A stretch of DNA of 64,000 nt from UBA668 sp963720695 (GTDB lineage: Bacteria; Actinomycetota; Acidimicrobiia; Acidimicrobiales; Ilumatobacteraceae), in contig CAVRGG010000001.1 of NCBI GenBank assembly GCA_963720695.1, positions 434,001 to 498,000 of the forward strand, in the 5' to 3' direction. Under the pieces are notes generated by a model that saw nothing but the letters and a program-made list of their open reading frames with translations, made no database searches and was not told where the DNA came from. How positions within the stretch are numbered: the first letter of the stretch is position 1; the number at the start of each line of letters is the position of its first letter. Shown one piece after another: positions 36,079 to 46,201 of this stretch. A program made the position numbers and the translations under genes.

Positions 36079-36534
36079 TCAGCCGCCGGTGGTCGACGGT
36101 GTGGTGTCGGGTGCCGTCGCCGGCGCCGTGCTCACCGGTGTGACGCTGCCGATCAACGCCTGACACAGCGAGTAGGTGTACTCGATCACCCTGTTCGCGT
36201 AGGGCTCGCTGGCGCGGGCCGTGTCGGCGACCTTCTGCATCGAGGCAGGGTCGGCGGGGTCCACGGTCGAGGCGGTCTCCATGCTCGCCAGCATGATCGT
36301 CCACTCCTTCTCGATCGCGAGTGGCGCCGAACGGGCCACGGTGCGCCACGCCTCCATCGTCGCGTCGACATCCGCACCGGTCGTGAGGACGGGGGAGTTC
36401 AGCGCGGTCAGATGGTCGCCCACCTCGGTGCAGTAGCGGCCCTCGCTGCGCGCGTCCGGGTCGTTGCCACAGGCACTGATGCCGAGAGCGATCGCGGACA
36501 GAGCGATGAGGGCCGTCGCCGAGATGCGCTTCAT
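36079..36534 (-). CDS. small lipoprotein, unknown
   Basis: 151 residues. It starts MKRISATALIALSAIALGIS-Ala-Cys: a signal peptide with a lipobox-like Ile-Ser-Ala-Cys at residues 19-22. The mature part is mostly helical with a Cys at RYCTEVGDHL and another at TYSLCQAL, and ends in a Thr/Pro/Ala-rich tail. No family recognised. ATG 36532-36534 is chosen because the signal peptide begins there. It is convergent with clpP. Confidence 0.7.
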   Translation of the reverse strand: MKRISATALIALSAIALGISACGNDPDARSEGRYCTEVGDHLTALNSPVLTTGADVDATMEAWRTVARSAPLAIEKEWTIMLASMETASTVDPADPASMQKVADTARASEPYANRVIEYTYSLCQALIGSVTPVSTAPATAPDTTPSTTGG

Positions 36535-36715
36535 TCGGACGATTCTCTCAGCCGTCGACCCCGAATCGTCGTCACAGCGCGTCGAAGGTCGAGTCGGCCG
36601 CGAGTTGTGATCGCCGGGGCCGTCGATATGGTGCGGCTCAGCCGTCGGGGAACCGGACCCGTTCCCTCCAACACGCCGGCGCCGTGGGCGCCCCGAGTCG
36701 TTGGAGGAGGCGCGC

Positions 36716-38240
36716 ATGTTGGCCGCCGTTCGTTCTGCCACCCTGTTCGGTGTCGAGGGGAGACTCGTCACCGTCGAGGTCCACGTCGCCACCGGGTTGC
36801 CCGGGTTCCAGATCGTGGGCCTGCCCGACGAGGCGTGCCGCGAGTCGCGCGACCGCGTGCGCGCTGCGGTGCTCTCCAGCGGACTCGTCTGGCCGTCGGT
36901 GCGGGTCACCGTGAATCTGGCGCCGTCGAGCCATCGCAAGGGTGGCTCGGGGCTCGACCTGGCGATCGCGATCGGCCTCCTCGCCGCTCACGGGCAGGTG
37001 CCGCTCGAATCGATCGAGGGTCTCGGCTTCCTCGCTGAGCTAGGGCTCGACGGCAGCCTGCGCAGCGTCAACGGCGTCGCTCCGATGGTCGCGGCGATGC
37101 AACCGGCTCGGCCGGTGGTGGCGCTCGGCGGGCATCGGGAAGCCAGTTGCGTCGTCGGTGATCGCGTCGGCAGCGAGGTGCGCGTCGCAGCGTGCCTGCG
37201 CGAGGTCGTCGACGCGTTGAACGCCGAGGCCCCGTGGCCGCACCCTCCCGACGACGCCGTCGTCGACGCCGACCCGCCGCTTCCGGACCTCGCCGACGTC
37301 CGTGGCCAGCCCAGTGCTCGCCGGGCACTCGAGGTCGCCGCGGCGGGCGGGCACCACCTGCTGTTGGTGGGTCCACCTGGATCCGGCAAGACGATGCTGG
37401 CCCAGCGCATTCCCGGTCTGCTTCCTCCGCTCGAGCCCGACGTGTCGTTGCAGGCCACCATGATCCATTCCGCGGCGGGGGTGCGGCTGCCGTCCGGCGG
37501 GCTCGTTCAACGGGCGCCGTTCCGTGCGCCGCACCACAGCAGTTCGATGGTGTCGCTGGTCGGGGGAGGCAGCACCTCGCTCCGGCCGGGCGAGATCAGC
37601 CTCGCCCACGGTGGGGTCCTCTTCCTCGACGAGTTGGGCGAGTTCGCACCGGTCGTGCTCGACGGCATGCGCCAGCCGCTGGAGGAAGGCGTCATCCGAC
37701 TCGCGGGCCCGCGCGAGTGCGGCGATGCCTGCTCGATTCCTGCTCGTCGCCGCCACCAATCCGTGTCCCTGCGGTGGCGGGCCACCCGGGTCCTGCGAGT
37801 GCGACGACGCAGCCCGGCTTCGCTACCTCCGCCGCCTGTCCGGCCCGCTGCTCGATCGGTTCGACCTTCGAGTCGGGGTGGTGCGCCCCGATGTCGATGA
37901 CCTGCTCGCCGGCGGTGGGGGAGAACCGACCGCGGTCGTCGCGGCGCGGGTGGCCGCTGCGCGACGGCGGGCGATCGACCGCATCGGGATGCAGAACGGG
38001 CAGATCCCCGCCGCCCGCCTCGACGCGCTCGCGCCGCTGCATCCCGTGGCGCGCCTCCGTCTGCGCGAGCAACTGGAGGCGGACCGCCTCACCGGGCGCG
38101 GCTATCACCGTGTCCGCAGGGTCGCGCGCACCATCGCCGACCTGGATGGCGACGGCGAACTGGTGCTCGAGGAGCACGTCGCGTTGGCACTCCAGATGCG
38201 CGTCCGGCTGCGGGTCTCCTCGCGGGATCGTGTCGCATGA
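36716..38240 (+). CDS. YifB/ComM-type Mg-chelatase-like AAA ATPase (one frameshift)
   Basis: About 508 residues. The N-terminal LonC-like domain (MLAAVRSATLFGVEGRLVTV, GLPGFQIVGLPDEACRESRD) precedes the AAA domain: Walker A LLVGPPGSGKTMLAQRIPG and Walker B GGVLFLDELGEF; then, after an indel at about 37710, ARFLLVAATNPCPCGGG with the Cys motif and RLSGPLLDRFDLRV (Arg finger region). ComM promotes branch migration during natural transformation. ATG 36716 has a strong GGAGGAGG site 5 nt upstream. It overlaps dprA (ATGA), consistent with a DNA-uptake operon. Confidence 0.9.
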
Positions 38241-39361
38241 GCGGCGTGCCCGCCGAGGCGTACGCCGCGGCACTCGCCGGGTTCCAGGCGATGACCGTCC
38301 ACCGGCTCGGTGCCCTGCTGCGGCATCACGAGCCCGAGCGGGCGTGGCGCGTGGTCTCGGGTGATCTGCCCGCCACCGGGCTGGTGGCCCGGGTCATCGC
38401 CCAGCCGGCTGTGCGCCAGGCATGGCAGCGAAGTGCCCGGGCGCGTGACCCGGTCGCGGTCTGGAACCGGTGTCGGGAGATGGGGTTGGAGGTGGTGCAC
38501 CTCGGCCACGACCGCTATCCGGCGCTGCTGCTCGACGACCCACTGCCGCCGCCGGTGCTCTTCGCCCAGGGTTCGCTCGACCTGCTGTCGGGTCGGCGTG
38601 TCGCGATCGTGGGCACGAGGAACGCCACCGGCGCCGGCCGAAGCGCCGCTCGGACGATGGCGGCCGACCTCTCGGCGAGCGGGGTCCATGTCATCTCCGG
38701 CCTGGCGAGAGGGATCGACGGCGAGGCCCATCGCGGGGTCGTGGGCGCAGAGGGACCAGGTCGGCCGATCGCCGTCGTCGGGTCCGGCCACGACGTGGTG
38801 TACCCGAGGGAGCACCGCGATCTCTGGGCCGCCACGGCCAACTGCGGACTGCTGCTGTCGGAGGCGCCGCCGGGGTCGCCTCCCGAGGCCTACCGGTTCC
38901 CGCTCCGCAACCGCATCGTGGCCGCGCTGGCGGAGGTCGTCGTCGTGGTCGAGTCGCGTGAATCGGGCGGTTCCTTGATCACCGCGTCGGAGGCGCTCGA
39001 TCGGTCGATTCCACTGATGGCGGTGCCGGGGACCACCGCCAATCGGGCCGCGGCGGGCAGCAATGCGCTCTTGCGCGACGGCGCTGCTCCGGCGCTCGAC
39101 GCGGCCGATGTGCTCGCCGTGCTCCAGCTCGATCATCGCCGTTCGAGCGCCGTGATGAGCGACCCGCGGCCACATCCGCGACCCGAGGACGTTGCCGTCT
39201 ACCAGGCCTTGCGCTCCGAACCGAGGACGATCGACGCGGTCGCGCTCGTCGCGGGCGTGAGCCTCGTCGATGCCGCGATGCGCCTCGCCCGGCTGGAGGC
39301 TTCGGGGTGGATCGCGCAAGCCGACGGGTGGTTCGAGTGCGTGGGTTCCCCACTGCGATGA
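38237..39361 (+). CDS. dprA: DNA-processing protein DprA
   Basis: 374 residues. The Rossmann-like core has RVAIVGTRNATGAGRSAART, HVISGLARGIDGEAH, AVVGSGHDVVYPREHRDL and LITASEALDRSIPLMAVPGT, and the C-terminus is a winged-helix (VALVAGVSLVDAAMRLARLE). DprA loads RecA on incoming single-stranded DNA. It follows yifB by a 4-base overlap and precedes xerC by 25 nt, an arrangement usual in actinobacteria before whiG and rpsB. Confidence 0.95.
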   Translation: MSGVPAEAYAAALAGFQAMTVHRLGALLRHHEPERAWRVVSGDLPATGLVARVIAQPAVRQAWQRSARARDPVAVWNRCREMGLEVVHLGHDRYPALLLDDPLPPPVLFAQGSLDLLSGRRVAIVGTRNATGAGRSAARTMAADLSASGVHVISGLARGIDGEAHRGVVGAEGPGRPIAVVGSGHDVVYPREHRDLWAATANCGLLLSEAPPGSPPEAYRFPLRNRIVAALAEVVVVVESRESGGSLITASEALDRSIPLMAVPGTTANRAAAGSNALLRDGAAPALDAADVLAVLQLDHRRSSAVMSDPRPHPRPEDVAVYQALRSEPRTIDAVALVAGVSLVDAAMRLARLEASGWIAQADGWFECVGSPLR

Positions 39362-39386
39362 CCTCCACCGAATACCCTGTTGGCCG

Positions 39387-40298
39387 ATGGTCGGGCACAC
39401 ATCCAATTCTTCACACGCGCAGGCGACTGCGTCGTGGCGACTGGAAGGCTTCGTGGCGTCCCTCACGAGCAGTGCGCCGAACACCGTGGCGGCGTACACG
39501 CGCGACGTCAACGGGTTCGCCCGGTGGGCGGCGGATCAGGGCGTGGACGACCCGACTCGTGTGGATCGTCTGCTGCTTCGTCGGTACGTGGCGTGGCTCA
39601 CCACTGAACACCGTGCCAAGCGCAGCATCGCCCGCGCGGTGTCGTCGCTGCGGCGGTACTTCGGGTACCTGCGTCGGGAGGGCGTGGTCGAGACGGACCC
39701 GAGCGTGTCGTTGCGCGCGCCGTCGGGAGAGGGCCGGCTGCCCCGCGTCCTCGACCAGGGCGATCTGCACACCCTCCTCGACGGTGCCTCCTCCGAGGAC
39801 GAGCCCGTGTGGCGTCGCCGCCGCGACGACGCCGTGCTCGAGATCCTCTACGGCAGCGGCGTGCGCGTCGGCGAACTGTGTGGCCTGGAGGTCGGCTCGC
39901 TCGATCTCGGCGCCGGGGCGATGTCGGTGTGGGGCAAGGGCTCCAAGCAGCGACGGGTGCCACTCAGCGATCCTGCGGTGGCTGCCCTTCGCGCGTGGCT
40001 GGCCGTGCGCAACGAGGTGGTCACCGAAGCATCCGGGGGCGCCCTCTTCGGCAACGAGCGCGGCCGGCCGCTCACGCCGCGCGACGTTCGCCGCATCCTC
40101 GATCGCCGGTCGCCCACGCCCACGCATCCGCACGCGCTGCGTCACACGTTCGCCACGCACCTGCTCGACGGCGGCGCCGACCTGCGCGCCGTCCAGGAGT
40201 TGCTGGGGCACGCCGACGTGGCGACCACCCAGCGATACACCCACATCAGCAACCACCGCCTCCGCGAGGCCTACGCAGAGGCGCACCCACGAGCATGA
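39387..40298 (+). CDS. xerC: tyrosine recombinase XerC
   Basis: 303 residues. All six catalytic positions are present: Arg160 (GSGVRVGEL), Lys184 (GKGSKQRR), His249 and Arg252 (HALRHTFATH), His275 (LGHADVATT) and Tyr284 (QRYTHIS). The N-terminal SAM-like domain is SWRLEGFVASLTSSAPNTVA. It resolves chromosome dimers at dif with XerD. ATG lies 8 nt after TACCCT (39373-39378), so the gene may have its own leaderless message. It overlaps whiG (ATGA). Confidence 0.95.
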   Translation: MVGHTSNSSHAQATASWRLEGFVASLTSSAPNTVAAYTRDVNGFARWAADQGVDDPTRVDRLLLRRYVAWLTTEHRAKRSIARAVSSLRRYFGYLRREGVVETDPSVSLRAPSGEGRLPRVLDQGDLHTLLDGASSEDEPVWRRRRDDAVLEILYGSGVRVGELCGLEVGSLDLGAGAMSVWGKGSKQRRVPLSDPAVAALRAWLAVRNEVVTEASGGALFGNERGRPLTPRDVRRILDRRSPTPTHPHALRHTFATHLLDGGADLRAVQELLGHADVATTQRYTHISNHRLREAYAEAHPRA

Positions 40299-41047
40299 GA
40301 CGAGACGTCGACATCGAGCAGGTGTGGCAACTGTGGTTCGACACGCGCGACCCCGGTGCCCGCGAGCGCATCATCGTGCACTACTCGCCGCTGGTGAAGT
40401 TCGTCGCCGGCCGTGTCGGCGCAGGTCTGCCGAGCAGTGTGGACTCCGGCGACCTGGTGAGTGCCGGGGTGTTCGGTCTCATCGACGCTGTCGAGCGTTT
40501 CGACCCGGAGCGGGGCGTGAAGTTCGAGACCTTCGCCGTGCCGCGCATCCGTGGTGCCGTCTTCGACGGGCTCCGATCGCTCGACTGGGTGCCGCGCTCG
40601 GTGCGCAGCCGGGCACGCGAGGTCGAGGGCGCGTTCACGGAGCTCGAGGGCCGGCTCGGTCGGGCGCCCACCGAGGAGGAGCTCTCCGTCCACCTGAAGC
40701 TCTCGAAGCCCGAGTTCCAGAAGTGGCTGTCGTCCATCGCCTCCACCACCGTCGGCCCGCTCGACCGCGCACTCGTCGCCGGTTCCGAGGTCCGACCGAT
40801 CACCGGCGACGTGCCCGACTCACCGGCGGCGCTCGTCGAGGAGGGCGAGGTCAAGCGTCTGGTGAAGGCGGAGGTGCGCCGGCTGCCCGACCGGGAGAAG
40901 CTGGTGCTGTCGCTGTACTACGACGAGGGCCTGACCCTCGCCGAGATCGGCACCGTGCTGGGCGTCACCGAGAGCCGCGTCTCGCAGATCCACACCAAGG
41001 CGGTGCTGCACCTTCGCGCCCGCCTCACCTCCAGCGGCGTCACCTGA
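40295..41047 (+). CDS. whiG: RNA polymerase sigma factor, WhiG/FliA type
   Basis: 250 residues. Region 2 (ERIIVHYSPLVKFVAGRVGA, LIDAVERFDPERGVKFETFA), region 3 (RSRAREVEGAFTELEGRLGR) and region 4 (LPDREKLVLSLYYDEGLTLA, then EIGTVLGVTESRVSQIHTKA). WhiG directs sporulation genes in Streptomyces, and homologues in motile actinobacteria serve flagellar genes. There is no anti-sigma or flagellar gene in this window, so its role here is open. Position between xerC and rpsB is as in Streptomyces. Confidence 0.9.
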   Translation: MRRDVDIEQVWQLWFDTRDPGARERIIVHYSPLVKFVAGRVGAGLPSSVDSGDLVSAGVFGLIDAVERFDPERGVKFETFAVPRIRGAVFDGLRSLDWVPRSVRSRAREVEGAFTELEGRLGRAPTEEELSVHLKLSKPEFQKWLSSIASTTVGPLDRALVAGSEVRPITGDVPDSPAALVEEGEVKRLVKAEVRRLPDREKLVLSLYYDEGLTLAEIGTVLGVTESRVSQIHTKAVLHLRARLTSSGVT

Positions 41048-41050
41048 GGG

Positions 41051-41069
41051 CCCGCCCGCGGCGGGCGGG
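41051..41069 (+). terminator. GC-only hairpin between whiG and the M23 gene
   Basis: CCCGCCCGC and GCGGGCGGG are perfect inverted repeats around one G. The structure fills the 25-nt space between the whiG stop (41047) and the ATG at 41073. No T-tract follows. It could act as an attenuator or mask the initiation region of the next gene. Confidence 0.4.
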
Positions 41070-41072
41070 CAC

Positions 41073-41564
41073 ATGATCGGACACCTCCTGCTCGTGTTCG
41101 CGTCCCTGGGGTCGCCGTGCTACGTGCCACCGGTGGCCGCACCGGTCGCAGTGCCGTTTCGGGCGCCCGCCTGCACCTACTGCCCGGGTCACCGTGGGGT
41201 GCAGTTCGACGTGGCGGCTGGGACGCTCGTGCTGGCCGCCGCGCCCGGCGTCGTGCAGTTCGCGGGCATCGTCGCCGGGGTCAGGTACGTCGTGGTATCC
41301 CAGCCCGACGGCCTCCGCGCCACTTACGGCATGCTCGCCCAGGTCCTGGTCGGGGTTGGCGAGTCGGTCGCCGCGGGTGATCCGATCGGTCGATCGGGCC
41401 CACACCTCTACTTCGGCCTCCGCGACGGCGTGCTCGCCATCGATCCGACCCCGCTGCTCGGTCGCTGGATCGGCCGACCCCGACTCGTGCCCCTCGACGG
41501 TCGCGCCTCGCGCCCTGCCACTGACCTGCATCTGGCCTGTCCGTCCGGCTCCGCAGCCCGATAA
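41073..41564 (+). CDS. M23/LytM-like protein with degenerate metal site
   Basis: 163 residues. The fold is recognisable: HRGVQFDVAAGTLVLAAAPG, VQFAGIVAGVRYVVVSQPDG, LRATYGMLAQVLVGVGESVA, IGRSGPHLYFGLRDG. In active M23 enzymes the first motif is His-x3-Asp and the second His-x-His. Here they read His40-Arg-Gly-Val-Gln44 and His111-Leu-Tyr113, so two zinc ligands are lost. It may regulate other cell-wall hydrolases rather than cut peptidoglycan. A hydrophobic start (MIGHLLLVFASLG) could be a short export signal. Peptidase genes occupy this place upstream of rpsB in many actinobacteria. Confidence 0.75.
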   Translation: MIGHLLLVFASLGSPCYVPPVAAPVAVPFRAPACTYCPGHRGVQFDVAAGTLVLAAAPGVVQFAGIVAGVRYVVVSQPDGLRATYGMLAQVLVGVGESVAAGDPIGRSGPHLYFGLRDGVLAIDPTPLLGRWIGRPRLVPLDGRASRPATDLHLACPSGSAAR

Positions 41565-41613
41565 CATCCCTCGACGGTGCGTCGACCGACGGACCGCTGA
41601 CCACGTGCTCGTC

Positions 41614-41662
41614 CTCCTGCGGTCGCTTCGGCGCCCGGACGTGTGCGCCACAACCGCAGGAG
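41614..41662 (+). promoter_or_regulatory. structured rpsB mRNA leader, candidate ribosomal-protein autoregulatory element
   Basis: The outer stem CTCCTGCGGT (41614-41623) pairs perfectly with ACCGCAGGAG (41653-41662), and an inner stem GGCGC (41630-41634)/GCGCC (41645-41649) nests inside. The 3' arm contains the upstream half of the AGGAGAGGAG ribosome site (41658-41667), leaving only the second GGAG free, 8 nt before the rpsB ATG. A TAACAT hexamer at 41562-41567 is a possible -10. Confidence 0.5.
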
Positions 41663-41675
41663 AGGAGACAACACC

Positions 41676-42596
<921 letters not shown>

Positions 42597-42602
42597 TCCC
42601 GA

Positions 42603-43391
42603 ATGGCATTCACCGCGAAAGACGTACAGGCGCTCCGTCAGGTCACCGGCGCCGGCATGATGGACGCCAAGAAGGCCCTCGAAGCCAACGACGGCGACAT
42701 GGAGGCCTCCAAGCAGTGGCTCCGCGAGAAGGGCCTCGCGGCCAGCGCCAAGCGCGATGACCGCGAGAACACCCAGGGCCTGGTGGCCCTGCTCATCGAC
42801 GGCAACGTCGGCGCGATGGTGAAGCTCAAGAGCGAGACCGACTTCGTCGCCGCCAGCGACCTGTTCAAGGCCGAAGCTGCGGCGCTGGTCGAGCTGGTCG
42901 TCGCCAAGGGTGAGGCCGCAGTGGCCGAGCGCTCCGAGATCCTCGACGACCTGAAGATCACCCTCAAGGAGAAGATCGAGCTCGGCGAGGTCGTTCGCAT
43001 CGAGGCCGCCCCCGGCAACGTCCTCGACAGCTACCTGCACATGCAGGGTGGCCGTGGCGTCAACGGTGTGCTCGTCGAGATGAGCGGCGCCGACCAGGAT
43101 CTGGCCCACGACGTGGCCGTCCACATCGGTTTCGCCCGGCCCAAGTACCTCTCCAAGGACGACGTCCCCGCCGACGTGGTGGAGCGGGAACGAGCCACGC
43201 TCGAGACCCTGAGCCGCAACGAAGGCAAGCCCGAAGCGGCGCTGCCCAAGATCGTCGAGGGTCGGGTGAACGGCTTCTTCAAGGAGGTCGCGCTGCTCGA
43301 GCAGCCCTACGCCAAGGACGACAGCAAGTCCGTGAAGCAGTTCATCGGCTCGGCCACCATCGTGCGGTTCGCACAGGTCGAGATCGGCTGA
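42603..43391 (+). CDS. tsf: translation elongation factor Ts
   Basis: 262 residues. The N-terminal UBA-like domain (TAKDVQALRQVTGAGMMDAK) and the conserved SETDFVAAS core, with Asp-Phe that displaces Mg2+ from EF-Tu, are intact. Followed by RGVNGVLVEMSGADQDLAHD and a C-terminal GRVNGFFKEVALLEQPYAKD. It regenerates EF-Tu-GTP. Located between rpsB and pyrH. Confidence 0.97.
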   Translation: MAFTAKDVQALRQVTGAGMMDAKKALEANDGDMEASKQWLREKGLAASAKRDDRENTQGLVALLIDGNVGAMVKLKSETDFVAASDLFKAEAAALVELVVAKGEAAVAERSEILDDLKITLKEKIELGEVVRIEAAPGNVLDSYLHMQGGRGVNGVLVEMSGADQDLAHDVAVHIGFARPKYLSKDDVPADVVERERATLETLSRNEGKPEAALPKIVEGRVNGFFKEVALLEQPYAKDDSKSVKQFIGSATIVRFAQVEIG

Positions 43392-43397
43392 CGCCCC

Positions 43398-44123
43398 GTG
43401 ACCTCGCCCCGGTGGAAGCGCATCGTCTTCAAACCGTCGGGCGAGGCCTTGGCCGGCCCAGGTGGGTACGGCCTCGACGGCGACACCCTCGCCTCCACCG
43501 CGAGGGAGATCATCGCCGTCCGTGAGATGGGTGTCGACGTCACCGTCGTCGTCGGTGGTGGCAACTTCTGGCGCGGTCGCCAGGGTGCGATGACCGGCAT
43601 GGACGCCACCCAGAGCGACCACATCGGCATGCTCGGCACGGTCATGAACGCCCTGGCGCTGCAGGACGCGCTCGAGCGTGCGGGGCAGACCACGCGCGTG
43701 CAGAGCGCGATCGAGATGCCCCGCATCGCCGAGCCGTACATCCGGCGTCGGGCGATGCGTCACCTGGAGAAGGGGCGGGTCGTCATCTTCGCGGCCGGTA
43801 CCGGCAACCCGTTCTTCACCACCGACACCGCCGCCGCACTGCGCGCCGCGGAGATCGACGCGGAAGCGTTGCTGAAGGGCACGCATTCGGGCGTCGATGG
43901 GGTCTACGACGCCGATCCCCGCTCGGTGCCCACCGCCACCAAGTACGACGAGGTGAGCTACATCGAGGTCATGACGAAGGACCTCAAGGTGATGGACGCC
44001 ACCGCCATCGCGTTCTGCCGCGACAACAAGATCCCGATCGTGGTGTTCGACATGTCGTCGCCCGGTCGTTTGCAGGCGATCCTGCGCGGCGAGACCGTGG
44101 GCACCATCGTCCGCGACAGGTAG
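43398..44123 (+). CDS. pyrH: UMP kinase
   Basis: 241 residues. Amino-acid-kinase fold: RIVFKPSGEALAG (most UMP kinases have Leu-Ser-Gly-Glu; Pro here is unusual), VVVGGGNFWRG, DHIGMLGTVMNALALQDALE, FAAGTGNPFFTTDTAAALRA and GVDGVYDADPR. It makes UDP from UMP and ATP. GTG 43398 follows tsf by 6 nt. The frr reading frame starts shortly after its stop. Confidence 0.95.
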   Translation: MTSPRWKRIVFKPSGEALAGPGGYGLDGDTLASTAREIIAVREMGVDVTVVVGGGNFWRGRQGAMTGMDATQSDHIGMLGTVMNALALQDALERAGQTTRVQSAIEMPRIAEPYIRRRAMRHLEKGRVVIFAAGTGNPFFTTDTAAALRAAEIDAEALLKGTHSGVDGVYDADPRSVPTATKYDEVSYIEVMTKDLKVMDATAIAFCRDNKIPIVVFDMSSPGRLQAILRGETVGTIVRDR

Positions 44124-44140
44124 TGGACTACGCTGGCCGC

Positions 44141-44698
44141 GTGACCGAAGAAACGATCCTCGATGCCATCGAGAAGATGGAGAAGGCTGTCGAGCACGTG
44201 CAGTCGCAGTTCACGTCCGTGCGCACGGGCCGAGCCACGCCCGCGCTGGTCGAGAAACTGCTCGTCGAGTACTACGGGTCGACGTTGCCGTTGCAACAAC
44301 TTGCCGGATTCCAGGTGCCGGAGGCACGCCAGTTGCTCGTCAAGCCGCACGACCGTGGCTCCCTCGGGGCGATCGAGAAGGCCATCCGCGACAGCGACCT
44401 CGGCGTCAACCCGAACAGCGATGGTGTCGTCATCCGGCTCAACTTCCCGCCCCTCACCGAAGAGCGGCGCAAGGAGTACGTGAAGGTCGTCAAGCACATG
44501 GCCGAGGACGGTCGTATCGCAGTGCGTAATATTCGCCGCGACGCGCGCAAGCACCTGGAGGCGGCGGAGAAGGCAGGGGCGATCTCGGCCGACGAACTGG
44601 AGCGCGCGGAGAAGGAAATGGAGAAGGTCACGCACGATCACATCGAGCTGATCGACAAGGCCTTCGGGCGCAAAGAGCAAGAGTTGCTCGAGGTCTGA
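44141..44698 (+). CDS. frr: ribosome recycling factor
   Basis: 185 residues. Typical RRF: ILDAIEKMEKAVEHVQSQFT, SVRTGRATPALVEKLLVEYY, LNFPPLTEERRKEYVKVVKH, AVRNIRRDARKHLEAAEK. GTG 44141 is chosen over the in-frame GTG at 44123 because it gives the normal N-terminus and lies 6 nt after TACGCT (44129-44134), so frr may also have its own leaderless transcript within the operon. Confidence 0.95.
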   Translation: MTEETILDAIEKMEKAVEHVQSQFTSVRTGRATPALVEKLLVEYYGSTLPLQQLAGFQVPEARQLLVKPHDRGSLGAIEKAIRDSDLGVNPNSDGVVIRLNFPPLTEERRKEYVKVVKHMAEDGRIAVRNIRRDARKHLEAAEKAGAISADELERAEKEMEKVTHDHIELIDKAFGRKEQELLEV

Positions 44699-44762
44699 CC
44701 GCCGACAAGGCATCACAACGACGGCCCGTGCACACGGCGCCAACACAGAGGTGAGGGGAACG

Positions 44763-46152
44763 ATGACGGACGATGCGTGGCGCCGAGGGCGTGACGACGA
44801 GGAAGAGGATTTCGGTCCTCCGCTGTTCTCCGACGACCCTTCCGAGGGGGTGTCCGAGGGCGCGTTGTCCTTCGGCGACGGCGACACCGGGCCGCTCCCT
44901 CACTGGACCCAGCCGCCCACGGGTGAGATCCCGCGCGTGCTCAGTTCCGGTGGTGACCCGACCGACGACCTCGACGTGTGGTCGTCGTTCTCCGGGCAGA
45001 CGCCGGCGTGGCGCGACGACCGCGGTGGGCACGACGAGTCCGGCGGTCTCGACGACATCACCGGCCTGTCGCCCGTGTTCGAGCACCAGGACGATCCGTA
45101 CGAGCCCGAGCCGGTGATCCGCGACGAGTCGGCGCCCGTTCGTCGCGAGCCCGGTCGCATCACCATCGGTACCGATCCCACCGATGGTGCGTCGTCGCGT
45201 CCCCAGGGTGCCGGTCGTCGTGCGCGCCCCGGCGATCTGCCCTCACGAGGCGGCCGACCGTCACGGCCTCCGGCCGGGCGCCCGACTTCGAAGAAGCCCG
45301 GTTCCGGCGGGCGCGACATGCCCACGGCCATCGCCGTCGGCATCGGCATCGCCGCCGTCTTCATCGTCGCCCTCCGGTGGAGGCCCGCGGCCGTCGCCGT
45401 CATCGTCGTGCTGGTGCTCGGACTCGCCGCCGTCGAGTACTTCGACCGTGTTCGCGAGAAGGGTTACATGCCGGCGTTCGTGCCGGGCATCATGGCCTGC
45501 GTCGCCGCGCCCTATGCGGCCTACCACTACGGCATCGAGCGCGTTGCCGCTCGTCGTCGTGCTCGCCTTCGGCGCCTGCGCGATCAGCTTCGTGTTCTCC
45601 TCAGGGCTCGAATCGAACCCGATGCCCAACATGGCGATCACCACGCTCGGCATCACCTGGATCGGCATCCTCGGTGCGTTCGCGGCAGCGATGCTCTTCC
45701 TCGGAAACGGCCTCGCTCAGCCCCACGTGGGCACCGACACACTGTGCCTGCTCGCCATCGGTGTCGTCGCCAACGACGTGGGCGCACTGTTCGTGGGCAG
45801 CACCGTCGGGCGGACCCCGCTGCGCGCCTGGATCAGCCCGAACAAGAGCATCGAGGGACTCGTCGGCGGCACGCTCGCCACCCTCGGGGCGATGCTGCTG
45901 GTCGGGGTCACCGACCGCTCCACCACCTGGAACAGCACCGGTGACCTCCTGCTCCTCGGGCTCGTCGTCGCAGTGGCGGCGCCGATCGGAGACCTCACGG
46001 AGAGCATGTTCAAGCGCAACCTCGACGTGAAGGACTTCGGCTCGATCATCAAGGGCCATGGCGGTTTCCTCGACCGCTTCGACGGCTTCCTGTTCACCCT
46101 GCCGGCGGTGTACTACCTGCTCGTGACGCTGCAACCCTGGGTCATCAAGTAG
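44763..46152 (+). CDS. cdsA: phosphatidate cytidylyltransferase (CDP-diacylglycerol synthase; one frameshift)
   Basis: About 463 residues. The first 180 are acidic, Gly/Pro-rich and lack membrane segments; the rest is a polytopic membrane enzyme. The family signature is complete at the C-terminus: SPNKSIEGLVGG and GDLTESMFKRNLDVKDFGSI, then KGHGGFLDRFDGF. An indel near 45545 separates YHYGIER from ALPLVVVLAFGACAISFVF. As CDP-DAG synthesis is essential, the shift is probably a sequence error. It supplies CDP-DAG for phosphatidylglycerol, cardiolipin and phosphatidylinositol. Confidence 0.9.
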
Positions 46153-46201
46153 CCCGACCGCGGTGCAACCGGCTCCGGGGGCTGCGAGACTTGGCGGCAC
46201 C

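Noticed and set aside
45500..45600. Programmed ribosomal frameshift in cdsA
   Set aside because: No slippery heptamer followed by a pseudoknot is evident, and similar one-base breaks occur in many unrelated genes nearby.
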